Assembly: GCF_023667495.1 (NCBI RefSeq)
Contig: NZ_JAMOZL010000013.1
Span: 124,001 to 188,000, forward strand
Source of the DNA: Dyadobacter sp. MSC1_007
GTDB lineage: Bacteria; Bacteroidota; Bacteroidia; Cytophagales; Spirosomataceae
Reading direction: 5' to 3'
Length of the DNA: 64,000 nt
The stretch's first letter is position 1; the number at the start of each line of letters is the position of its first letter. Both the position numbers and the translations under genes were made by a program. The notes under the pieces were generated by a model that did no database searches, was not told where the DNA came from, and saw nothing but the letters and a program-made list of their open reading frames with translations. Positions 26,996 through 34,630 of this stretch are shown here, in pieces.

Positions 26996-27937
26996 CTAAA
27001 ACGCCTGAATGGCTGCAAGCATTTTCTTTCTGCCAGCCTCATCCGGGAGCCGCCCGGTTCCTGCTGAAAGGTTGTCGACCAGGTGCTTCACATCGGAAGT
27101 ACCTGGTATCACACAGGTCACGGAAGCATTGCTCAGGATATATTTCAGAAAAAACTGCGCCCACGTTTTGATATCGTAATCGCTTGCCCATCCCGGCAGC
27201 TCTTTTCCCTTTACCGCCCGGAATAGGGCGCCCTGCTCGAACGGCTCATTGATGATTACCGCCACGTTATTGTCTCGCGCTGCGGCCAGCAGGCTCTTCT
27301 CCGCATTTCTCGACCGGATCGAATAGTTGAACTGCACAAAGTCGACCGCTTTGGACTTAACGATCTGCTCCAAACGCGTGTGAGCTGCATCGGTATAATG
27401 TGTAATGCCAACATACCTGATTCTGCCTTCCGCTTTCCAGTCCTTCAATGTAGCCAGATGCGTTTCCCAGTCCTGAAGGTTGTGTACCTGCATGAGATCG
27501 ATAGTCTTCCGCTTCATTTTTCGGAACGATGCATTCATCTGGTCGATTCCCTCCTGTTTGCCCGTCGTCCACACTTTTGTGGCAAAGAAAAACTGGTCGT
27601 TCAGTTGCAGTTCGGCCGACAAATCTCCGATTACCTGCTCTGCGCGCCCATACATAGGCGAGGCGTCGATCACTTTTCCGCCCATCTCATTCATTTTTTG
27701 CAGAACTTCCTTTAACGGCGCCCGGTCCCGTGGATCTGTCCCGACATCGAACTGTTGCCAGGAACCCAGTCCTACGGCTGGCAGCAATTCTCCGGTTGAA
27801 GGTATTTTTCTGGTCAAAATCATCTTGCCGTCGTTTTTTGCCAAAGACGAAAACGGATCAATCAGCATTGCGCCGCCGGCCGCTGCCAGGCCCGTCAAAA
27901 CTTCCCGCCTTGTAAAAATATGCTTCATTACATTCAT
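26996..27937 (-). CDS. Exported aldo/keto reductase
   Basis: A 313-residue aldo/keto reductase with a twin-arginine-type leader (FTRREVLTGLAAAGG...). The catalytic tetrad is recognisable: Asp and Tyr in VIDASPMYGRAEQV, Lys in FFATKVW and His in LMQVHNL. The cofactor-side segment is ITCVIPGT-like (VTCVIPGTSDVKHL). Similar exported members accompany PQQ or GMC dehydrogenases in Bacteroidota; the natural substrate is unknown. A second in-frame ATG at 27928 (MKHIFTRREV) is an equally good start. Its stop is 3 bp from the convergent PQQ dehydrogenase stop. Confidence 0.9.
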   Translation of the reverse strand: MNVMKHIFTRREVLTGLAAAGGAMLIDPFSSLAKNDGKMILTRKIPSTGELLPAVGLGSWQQFDVGTDPRDRAPLKEVLQKMNEMGGKVIDASPMYGRAEQVIGDLSAELQLNDQFFFATKVWTTGKQEGIDQMNASFRKMKRKTIDLMQVHNLQDWETHLATLKDWKAEGRIRYVGITHYTDAAHTRLEQIVKSKAVDFVQFNYSIRSRNAEKSLLAAARDNNVAVIINEPFEQGALFRAVKGKELPGWASDYDIKTWAQFFLKYILSNASVTCVIPGTSDVKHLVDNLSAGTGRLPDEAGRKKMLAAIQAF

Positions 27938-28006
27938 TCTCGCTTTTTGTTGGCTTCAAGTTACGAACAAATCAGATAGACGCGCCTGGCTTTGACCAAA
28001 AATGAG

Positions 28007-28037
28007 AAAAGGAACCAGGAAAAACCTGACTCCTTTT
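28007..28037. terminator. Imperfect bidirectional hairpin
   Basis: Arms at 28007-28019 and 28025-28037 pair over 13 bp with two central mismatches around a 5-A loop; the outer four pairs are A/T. It sits just downstream of the lipoprotein gene that ends at 28066 on minus, so it probably terminates that transcript. Confidence 0.5.
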
Positions 28038-28065
28038 GCTGCACTTCACACCAAATCTGAATCTA

Positions 28066-28491
28066 TTACTTTCTTTCTATCGATACCCCAATTTTATAAT
28101 CTTCCAGCTTAGGCGTTTTGAAAAGTTCCGGGTAAGGAAGTACTTCGCTTACGCTGAGAACATAATTCACGCCACTTAAAGTAAACGCCTGCGTGTTGGA
28201 TTTGGGCTCGCCCTTAAAATCCATACTTACATCGACTTGATTTGAGGCGTCGGACACTGTCAATGTCAACTTAGCGGATCCTGCTGAAATGCAGTCCGCA
28301 TTGATCGGACAGCGGCTGTCATTTACTTCTTTGAGTTGTACTTTGAGATCGCTTCCCGATGTTGGTATGGAAGTCATCTGACGGTAAGGAACGCTGATCG
28401 AGTTGAGTTCCGGTTGTGGGTTTGCATCTTCTTTTTTGTCGCAGGCCATCGCCGCAACCCAGATCAAAGCAAATAAAATCGTTCTTTTCAT
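28066..28491 (-). CDS. Hypothetical lipoprotein
   Basis: A 141-residue protein with a clear lipobox (MKRTILFALIWVAAMAC, Cys at residue 17) followed by a short Asp/Lys/Asn-rich linker. The mature part is predicted mostly beta: SVPYRQMTSIPTSGSDLKVQLKEV, a cysteine pair in RCPINADC that could form a disulphide, and a C-terminal YVLSVSEVLPYP. The ATG at 28491 is chosen over the upstream in-frame codon at 28533 because it starts the signal peptide. I do not recognise the family. It appears monocistronic. Confidence 0.8.
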   Translation of the reverse strand: MKRTILFALIWVAAMACDKKEDANPQPELNSISVPYRQMTSIPTSGSDLKVQLKEVNDSRCPINADCISAGSAKLTLTVSDASNQVDVSMDFKGEPKSNTQAFTLSGVNYVLSVSEVLPYPELFKTPKLEDYKIGVSIERK

Positions 28492-28633
28492 GCCAATAGT
28501 GCTTTTAATTACGATAAGAAGAAACAATAGCACAATAAATGGTTGTAACCAACAAGTGAAAAATTATCTTCTATAAAGAGCGGATTAATTCATTAGGTTA
28601 TCCTAATTTAATTCTGAGTTAATCTCACTTCCC

Positions 28634-28641
28634 TATTTTTG
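28634..28641 (+). promoter_or_regulatory. Candidate -7 box for the SGNH hydrolase gene
   Basis: TATTTTTG matches TAnnTTTG exactly and lies 25 bp before the ATG at 28667. The tetramer 19 bp upstream is ATTC (28611-28614), a poor -33 element, so this is a partial match only. Confidence 0.35.
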
Positions 28642-28666
28642 AAAAATAACACCTGTAATCCGGTAT

Positions 28667-29290
28667 ATGATTTGGTATGAAGATGAAGTCGTAAGGGTTG
28701 AGAAAGAAAGATTAGCATTAAGCTACGCGCCGGAAACGATATTCTACGGTAGTTCAAGCTTTACATTATGGACAAGTATTTATCAGGATTTCGAGCAATT
28801 CAAACCGGTCAATCTCGGGTTCGGCGGATCTACGCTGGCCGCCTGCGTCTGGTTCTTTGAACGCATCATCCTCCCGGTCAAATCTGTCCAGAGGTTTGTC
28901 ATCTACGCGGGGGACAATGACCTCGGCGATGGCAGGCACCCTTCGGAAGTCCTGCTGTTTTACCGCCAGCTGATCGGACTAATCCGGGCGAACTTTGGTA
29001 ATATCCCCTGCTTTTACGTCTCCATTAAGCCTAGCCTGCAACGTTGGGAGATCATACATTCCATTAAGCTCGCTAACACGCTCATACGTGAAGAGACTGA
29101 AAAAGACACTTTTCAGCATTACATCGACATTTTTCCACATATGGTCAACTACCAGGGTTACCCAAAAAAATCGCTCTTTGAGGCGGATGGGCTGCATCTT
29201 AGCGTCGATGGCTATGCGCTCTGGAAAAAAATCATTACTGACAATTTGAATTCTAATATTACTTCGAAAGTCCTTCAACAAACACCGTAA
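28667..29290 (+). CDS. SGNH/GDSL-type esterase
   Basis: A 207-residue single-domain SGNH hydrolase without signal peptide. Block I is IFYGSSSFTLW with the nucleophile Ser, block II is NLGFGGSTLA (Gly), block III VIYAGDNDLGDG (Asn), and block V ADGLHLSVDGYALW with the Asp-x-x-His pair. The length is typical for cytoplasmic members acting on acyl or acetyl esters. It is followed 12 bp later by an alpha/beta-hydrolase gene on the same strand, and the two probably form an operon. Confidence 0.88.
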   Translation: MIWYEDEVVRVEKERLALSYAPETIFYGSSSFTLWTSIYQDFEQFKPVNLGFGGSTLAACVWFFERIILPVKSVQRFVIYAGDNDLGDGRHPSEVLLFYRQLIGLIRANFGNIPCFYVSIKPSLQRWEIIHSIKLANTLIREETEKDTFQHYIDIFPHMVNYQGYPKKSLFEADGLHLSVDGYALWKKIITDNLNSNITSKVLQQTP

Positions 29291-29302
29291 ACCGATCTTG
29301 TC

Positions 29303-30028
29303 ATGGAAAGGGCATATCACAAATGGTTCAGTCCGGTTTTAGACAGATCGATGGAGATGCTGGTATTTGGCCATTCAGGAACGCCGGTTATCTTTTTCCC
29401 GACGCGTTCGGCGCATTTCTACGATTTTGAAAACTGGCGGGTCATTGACGCCATGAAGGAGAAGATCGATGCGGGAGAAATCCAGGTCTATTGTGTGGAC
29501 AGCATCGATAGTGAGAGTTTTTATTCGCAAGCAGCCCCGCCCATGCGCATTGTCAGGCATATGGCCTACGAGCGGTATATTCTCGAAGAAGTTGTTCCGT
29601 TTATCCGAAAGCAGAACGAAAACAAGCAACTCGTCGCAGCGGGTTGCAGTCTGGGTGGTTATCACGCCGTTAACATCACATTGAAACATCCGTCAGTATT
29701 CACAAAAGTGGTTGGAATGAGCGCCAGGTATGATCTAACCAAGCCGCTACCCTATTTTGCAGATCTCTTCGAGGGCTATTTTGATGAGAATATCTATTAT
29801 AATATGCCCAATCACTTTATCCCAAAAATCTCCGATCCCAAACTGCTCAAACAGCTTCGTAAGCTCGACATCACGCTGGTGGTGGGCCGTGAAGACACTT
29901 TTTTAGATAACAATATGCATTTGAGCGATTCCCTGAACAAGATCTGTGTGCCTCACCGGTTATATATCTGGGAGGAAGAGGCACACAGGCCGCGCTACTG
30001 GCGGGAGATGGTCAAACTCTATTTGTGA
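29303..30028 (+). CDS. Alpha/beta-hydrolase-fold esterase (PF00756-like)
   Basis: A 241-residue cytoplasmic esterase. The nucleophile elbow is AGCSLGGYHA (Ser near 115), the acid is probably Asp in LVVGREDTFLDNN, and the His lies in WEEEAHRPRYWREM near the C-terminus. The N-terminus (MERAYHKWFSPVLDRSMEMLVFGHSGTPVIFFPT) is the pattern of the short 'esterase family protein' clade. The stop codon directly abuts the stop of the convergent unknown gene (30028/30029, no spacer). Confidence 0.88.
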   Translation: MERAYHKWFSPVLDRSMEMLVFGHSGTPVIFFPTRSAHFYDFENWRVIDAMKEKIDAGEIQVYCVDSIDSESFYSQAAPPMRIVRHMAYERYILEEVVPFIRKQNENKQLVAAGCSLGGYHAVNITLKHPSVFTKVVGMSARYDLTKPLPYFADLFEGYFDENIYYNMPNHFIPKISDPKLLKQLRKLDITLVVGREDTFLDNNMHLSDSLNKICVPHRLYIWEEEAHRPRYWREMVKLYL

Positions 30029-30970
30029 TTATTCGAACTGGCAGCTAATCAGGCTCATTTTTGCCGAGGGATTCGATGTTGCCAAAAGTACCTTTGCAGT
30101 GTTTAGATACTTGATCCGGTCAATGGAAAAAGGCAAGTCGATTGAAGCTACTTTTTGAAGGTTCTCTCCCATTTTGAAAACGGCAATGCCTTGCGCACCT
30201 TTATTCAGAAGCAAATGCTCGTCCGCAATTTCAAAGGACCGTGCCGCCGTCTGGATGAATGCTGTCTCTGTAAACTTTTCACCCGCAAAGGCATAGGTTT
30301 TAACAAAACCCATTCCGCAAGCTACCAGCTTGCTTCCGTTCTCATAAAAGGCGACCTGAAAACATGGCTTTTGCAGGTTATCAATCTTAATTGTTTTACC
30401 AAAACCAGTCTGCTGAAAAAGCTGCGCATAAAGCTCGCCATAATTGGTGCCATATATCAGCATGTTTTTTTCCGGATGAAGGCATATTGCCAGAGGGTCT
30501 TTACCTTTCGTTTTGATGGCATTTCCGGCCGCTAAACCAGCATCTGTCAGGCTTGCCAAAGAAATCGATTTCTTGCCAAGAAGTATGATTGCATTTTGAT
30601 GGGCCCTTAGCGGCAAAAACCGGTCGAAAGGTCCGAATTGGTTTACCATTTCCATCACAGATTCCGAACCATTGGGACGGTCGATCATTTTGTTTTGCAA
30701 CTTGCCAAGCAGACCGAATCCGGCTATCCCCGTTTCAACGATTTCTTCAAACAACGCTTCGGGCAGCCGGTCGTCGCAGATTCCCTTCATAGCATATCCG
30801 ACCTCTTCTTCGTCCGTCTCCCAAATTGTTTGCAGTTCAGCCTTCTGGGTCATTTTTAAAACCTTCCAGCGGTCAGCCAAAACGAAAACGTCCTGTGCTT
30901 GCCAGGCCCAAATGGACTGGTTCCGGCCTTCGACCGGCGAGTCAATGATTTTAAGGATTGTCAGTTCCAT
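30029..30970 (-). CDS. Unknown protein, possible beta-propeller
   Basis: A 313-residue protein I do not recognise. It has no signal peptide or membrane segment. From about residue 110 there are recurring short strand patterns separated by about 40-45 residues (NAIILLGKKSISLASL, LAICLHPEKNMLIYGTNYGELYAQLF, CFQVAFYENGSKLVACGMGFVKTYAF, IADEHLLLNKGAQGIAVFKM, KYLNTAKVLLATSNPSAKMSLISC). This resembles WD40-like or other propeller blades. It is the last gene of a three-gene co-directional set and starts 15 bp after the preceding stop. Confidence 0.75.
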   Translation of the reverse strand: MELTILKIIDSPVEGRNQSIWAWQAQDVFVLADRWKVLKMTQKAELQTIWETDEEEVGYAMKGICDDRLPEALFEEIVETGIAGFGLLGKLQNKMIDRPNGSESVMEMVNQFGPFDRFLPLRAHQNAIILLGKKSISLASLTDAGLAAGNAIKTKGKDPLAICLHPEKNMLIYGTNYGELYAQLFQQTGFGKTIKIDNLQKPCFQVAFYENGSKLVACGMGFVKTYAFAGEKFTETAFIQTAARSFEIADEHLLLNKGAQGIAVFKMGENLQKVASIDLPFSIDRIKYLNTAKVLLATSNPSAKMSLISCQFE

Positions 30971-30985
30971 GTGAGGAAGGAAGGT

Positions 30986-31690
30986 CTAAAATGCTCCATT
31001 GGTGTACATGCTGTCCCTTTTCAGGCGGGTCACTTCGGATTTAAAGGCATCCGAATTTTTTTCCCCGTCGATAGCGATTAGAAAATCCTTCTTCTGAAAC
31101 TCCGTTATGGGGACATCCTGAAAATGCATCGAAGGCTGTATTTCGCGGACGTAGGTATAACCATTGCCGGTTTCCTGCGTGCATTCGTAAAATACAATAC
31201 GGACGAAACCGGATTTGGTTGAAAGCAGTCCTGCGTCATAATCAGATAATTTGTGCTGATCCACTGCCAGTGGTTTGGAGGTAAATTCGAGTGTTTTATA
31301 TAGTGAATGCTGATCGCTATCCTTACCGCCGAACCAGCATTCAATCTTGACATTGACCAGCGCTCGCGTGTTGTTGGCGATGTGCAGCGTGAGTGGCGCC
31401 GCTCGGGAGGTCGGCAGCCAGGCGTAAAGGTCTGTCAATCGTCCCTTTAATGTAGGCAGAGCCAGGAACAGCAACGGCAGGCAAAGGATAATGAGCCCGA
31501 CCGTTTTGTTGCGCCAGAATAGTGCAGCTACCAGGACAATGCCGGCAAGTGCAGCCAGGTAAATGATGCCCGTCGCCCATCCGACCGAGCTGTCACCGGT
31601 TGGAGCTGGCTTTACCAGATAATAAATAACAGAAGCCAACAAAATGATGGCGCAGGCCGACAGCAATCCGTAATAGGCTAGTTTGATCAT
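30986..31690 (-). CDS. Unknown membrane protein with soluble C-terminal domain
   Basis: A 234-residue protein with three strongly hydrophobic segments in its first 85 residues (LAYYGLLSACAIILLASVIYYL; GIIYLAALAGIVLVAALFW; VGLIILCLPLLFLALPTL). A soluble part of about 145 residues rich in beta-type sequence follows (LTLHIANNTRALVNVKIECWFGG; SGFVRIVFYECTQETG). The ATG at 31690 is preferred to 31750, whose extension overlaps the upstream gene. I do not recognise the family. It is the middle gene of the unknown set, 37 bp after the upstream stop. Confidence 0.75.
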   Translation of the reverse strand: MIKLAYYGLLSACAIILLASVIYYLVKPAPTGDSSVGWATGIIYLAALAGIVLVAALFWRNKTVGLIILCLPLLFLALPTLKGRLTDLYAWLPTSRAAPLTLHIANNTRALVNVKIECWFGGKDSDQHSLYKTLEFTSKPLAVDQHKLSDYDAGLLSTKSGFVRIVFYECTQETGNGYTYVREIQPSMHFQDVPITEFQKKDFLIAIDGEKNSDAFKSEVTRLKRDSMYTNGAF

Positions 31691-31727
31691 AGGTGTGTAA
31701 GTGATTTGAAAAATAAAGGCTTGGCTA

Positions 31728-32090
31728 CTATACTTCAAAGGGAAGTTCATAATCCCTGGTTGTAGGTTTCGAACTGCGTGTTTTTACAGTTATCCTCGCT
31801 TTGAGCGGCGTGCCAAGCACCAGATAATATTTGACATACTGATCGTCGTGGACCATCCAGGATTTGTCTTCAAGCAGGTATTCAGTTACGTCCTGCTTCC
31901 CTGCCTTATAAGCCCATTGTTCAACAATACTGGGTTCAAAAGTGACGAAGTGGCCCATACACATCGTCTGAATGCCCGGCTGCGCGTTGTTGCCCAGCTC
32001 TGTGCAGCTTTCAACCAACACATTGATAGAAGAATTGTCTTCGAGATCTTTAACCGACCATTGATCGATTACCGTTTTTACATTTGCCAT
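31728..32090 (-). CDS. Unknown small soluble protein
   Basis: A 120-residue protein, first gene of the three-gene unknown set. The ATG at 32090 (MANVKTVIDQWSVKDLEDN) is preferred over 32132. There is no signal or membrane segment. Two cysteines (VESCTEL and TMCMGH) lie in the first half, and the C-terminal half alternates polar and hydrophobic residues (VKYYLVLGTPLKARITVKTR) as in a beta-sandwich. I cannot assign a family. Confidence 0.7.
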   Translation of the reverse strand: MANVKTVIDQWSVKDLEDNSSINVLVESCTELGNNAQPGIQTMCMGHFVTFEPSIVEQWAYKAGKQDVTEYLLEDKSWMVHDDQYVKYYLVLGTPLKARITVKTRSSKPTTRDYELPFEV

Positions 32091-32201
32091 TGCGTTAAGT
32101 CCTGATTTGGTGATTGTTTTAAAGAGCCACAAATTAACGCGGCTTCTGATAATCAGGACAATTCAATTATCTAACGGCAGTTGTAAACGAGCAAAGGAGA
32201 A

Positions 32202-33926
32202 TCAATGCACAGTGGAAAGAAAGGCTTTGCTGATACGCCTGATTTTTCCGTCACTTTTGGTCATCATATACATTTCCTTAGTGAACGGATCGTACTCAAT
32301 GCGCAGGTCTACTCTTTTTGAGCCGGACATTTGCATCAGGTCGGTATCTTTTGCATTGCTGACAATACCCAATTCATGGACGGTGGAATCAGTGAGCGCT
32401 TTAGTGATATGGGCATAGAATATTCTTCCGTTGACTATATCACCAAAGATGTATTTATCCTTTAAAGCGCTGATGCTTCCTTCATAGACGGACCCGCCGC
32501 TGATCGCATTGCCATCCAGGTGGTCATAAATAAGGAATGGCTTGAAAAAATTACCTGCATCCGGCACGGGGTATACGTTCTTGAGGTCCTTGGATGAGAT
32601 GCCATAATTACCCTCCCGCACATTCCAGCCGTAGTCACCACCTTTTATAATCACATTAACTTCTTCAAAATTAGACTCGCCCACCTCCGCACTGAACAGG
32701 TTGCCATCATGCCAGGCCAAGCGGTGCGGATTTCGAAACCCATAGGCGTATATTTCCTTAAAAACGGCTGGATTGATTTCTTTCATGAAAGGGTTGTCTT
32801 CGGGAATGCCATACCTGCCATTGCTGCTGTTTCTTCCAAGCGGATCAATCCGGATAATGGTACCTAGCAATGAAGTCAGTTTGTGGCAAAGCTCGGGATG
32901 TTTACTGATCGTCGAGCCCCCATCTCCGGTGCCAATGTAGAGCAATCCGTAATCCCGGTCACCTTTTTTAAGCCCGGGCGCAAAACCGATATCCTGCGTA
33001 CCATGGACCACATTCGGTACGTTGATCCGGATGAGCTCCCGTCTGTTCCCTTTGAAAACCGGACTTTGGGGATCGACCGCTTTCCATTCCGAAACAACCC
33101 ACTGCAATGCGACTTTCACCGAATCGTCATATTGGTAATCGGCGGGCTTGCCTTTGAACGACTCGGTATGCGTAATGTAGATAAGACCGTTGCTGAGATA
33201 ATCCGGATGAAACGCGAAACTTCCAAGCCCCGTCCCAAGTCCTGGTTCGTTGACAAAATTTTCAACAAGTGGTCTTAAATCCAGAAATTCTGTAATGTTC
33301 TTCTGCCCGTCAATCTTATAAATAATACCGCGTTGGTCACTTACAAATAATGAACCGTCGTGTGCCGGGTGCGGGCGCATGTTGGCAATGCGTGTACGGG
33401 GCATTTTCTCCGCCGAAGCCGGGATCGTTACAAAATCTTCCAGTTCGATCCTCAGGTCCGACTTCATTACCGGCGCTGCAAGTCTGGCGGCCGGGCCGCT
33501 TTCGTGCACCTTAACTTCCAAGGGCGCAATGTTGTGAAGCTTTGTCTCGGCTGCCACATAGCTCAGAATAGCTTTGATCTCGTCGTCTTTCAAAAAATCA
33601 AAAGGAGGCATAATCATCTTATAGCGTTTGGACAATCCCACCGCCCTCGCATTGCCCGATTCGATCGCCTGGCCAGGATTTTTCACAAATGCCACCAATT
33701 CCTTTTCCGAAAGCAGGCTGGTAACCCCGCCCAACCTTGGCCCGATTTCTTCATTCTCCATTGCATGACAGGACACGCAATGCGTCGTAAACAGCTCCTT
33801 GCCGTCGTCACTGCCAGAAACAAGCTGCGTTGCCTGAGATTTTTTACTTCCGGCACAATTTAACAAAACCGGCAAAGCCAGGCAGGAAAATAACAATGAG
33901 GGTAAGGAACGCAGCATCCGAATCAA
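32202..33926 (-). CDS. Cytochrome c-aldose sugar dehydrogenase fusion lipoprotein
   Basis: A 574-residue lipoprotein (lipobox LLNCAGSKKS). The N-terminal cytochrome c domain has haem motif CVSCH (about residue 48) and a distal Met (MIMPPFDFL), followed by a linker. The remainder is a soluble-type glucose/aldose dehydrogenase propeller (GSDH/YliI-like): FAFHPDYLSNGLIYITHT with the catalytic-type His, LLYIGTGDGGS, and GFRNPHRLAWHDG, IKGGDYGWNVREG and VYEGSISALKDKYIFGD. It would oxidise aldoses using PQQ and pass electrons to its own haem. It is transcribed toward the unknown three-gene set, 111 bp upstream of it. Confidence 0.92.
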   Translation of the reverse strand: MIRMLRSLPSLLFSCLALPVLLNCAGSKKSQATQLVSGSDDGKELFTTHCVSCHAMENEEIGPRLGGVTSLLSEKELVAFVKNPGQAIESGNARAVGLSKRYKMIMPPFDFLKDDEIKAILSYVAAETKLHNIAPLEVKVHESGPAARLAAPVMKSDLRIELEDFVTIPASAEKMPRTRIANMRPHPAHDGSLFVSDQRGIIYKIDGQKNITEFLDLRPLVENFVNEPGLGTGLGSFAFHPDYLSNGLIYITHTESFKGKPADYQYDDSVKVALQWVVSEWKAVDPQSPVFKGNRRELIRINVPNVVHGTQDIGFAPGLKKGDRDYGLLYIGTGDGGSTISKHPELCHKLTSLLGTIIRIDPLGRNSSNGRYGIPEDNPFMKEINPAVFKEIYAYGFRNPHRLAWHDGNLFSAEVGESNFEEVNVIIKGGDYGWNVREGNYGISSKDLKNVYPVPDAGNFFKPFLIYDHLDGNAISGGSVYEGSISALKDKYIFGDIVNGRIFYAHITKALTDSTVHELGIVSNAKDTDLMQMSGSKRVDLRIEYDPFTKEMYMMTKSDGKIRRISKAFLSTVH

Positions 33927-33981
33927 AGAAGTAAACGTACAGGTAAAAAAGCGGTGTTAAAGTTATGAAGTGCCGGGCAAC

Positions 33982-34004
33982 AAAAAAAGCCGGATTTCTC
34001 CGGC
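33982..34004 (-). terminator. Rho-independent terminator of the PepSY-like gene
   Basis: On the minus strand a 6-bp stem gccgga/tccggc with a 4-nt loop is followed by seven T residues (A7 at 33982-33988 on plus). It lies 33 bp downstream of the stop at 34037. Confidence 0.75.
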
Positions 34005-34036
34005 CCAATCACTGAAATAATGAAGGAGTACTATGG

Positions 34037-34366
34037 TTATCCTACATTGTTTCCGTCCTTATCTAGTTTCACTCGGGCACTCTCTTTGCCTTTCGCTACC
34101 TGAAGTTCGTAATATTGCTTATTGCCTTCTTCGGTTACCAGATAGGCCTTTTTCACGGTCCATCCGGTAAACTCCTCGCCCTTGATCGTTTTCTTGATAC
34201 CCTCGGGCAGATCTTCCGGCTTTACTGCCACTTTTTCTTCTTTACCCTCCTTTTGCGTCGTTGCCTGATGCGTCGCATGCGACTCAGACTTTTCTGTCGT
34301 TTGAGCTTGTACAGAAGCAAAAGAAATGAGTGTCAGGGCCAATGCCGATACTACTAGCTTTTTCAT
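34037..34366 (-). CDS. Secreted PepSY-like small protein
   Basis: A 109-residue exported protein: a signal peptide (MKKLVVSALALTLISFASVQAQ), a His/Thr/Lys-rich linker (SHATHQATTQKEGKEEK), then a single domain VKPEDLPEGIKKTIKGEEFTGWTVKKAYLVTEEGNKQYYELQVAKG...VKLDKDGNNVG. This is the layout of small periplasmic PepSY-like (beta-lactamase-inhibitor-like) proteins common in Bacteroidota. Their role is not known; some may bind metal through the His-containing linker. It is monocistronic with its own terminator. Confidence 0.8.
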   Translation of the reverse strand: MKKLVVSALALTLISFASVQAQTTEKSESHATHQATTQKEGKEEKVAVKPEDLPEGIKKTIKGEEFTGWTVKKAYLVTEEGNKQYYELQVAKGKESARVKLDKDGNNVG

Positions 34367-34563
34367 AATCTTTGTTTTTTAGACAATTATTAAGGTTGGA
34401 CTCTCGTGCATTCGCACTGTTGCTTCTCTTTCAACAGTATTGTGCCAAAACCAGCAACTTATTGATTTTCAGGATATAATGAAATAACTTGACCCAAGAC
34501 AAGTGTTTATCAATCTCCACGTTTTGTGGGAATATGTCTCCACAATTCACCATTTTTTTACAT

Positions 34564-34595
34564 AAAAAGGCCCGTACCTTTGCAAGTACGGGCCT
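34564..34595 (-). terminator. Rho-independent terminator of the second susCD operon
   Basis: A perfect 10-bp stem aggcccgtac (34568-34577) with gtacgggcct (34586-34595), 8-nt loop. On minus it is followed by a T-tract (A5 at 34564-34568). It lies 35 bp beyond the SusD stop. Confidence 0.85.
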
Positions 34596-34630
34596 GTAAT
34601 AGAGCCTCTTGATATATAAGAACCTACATC

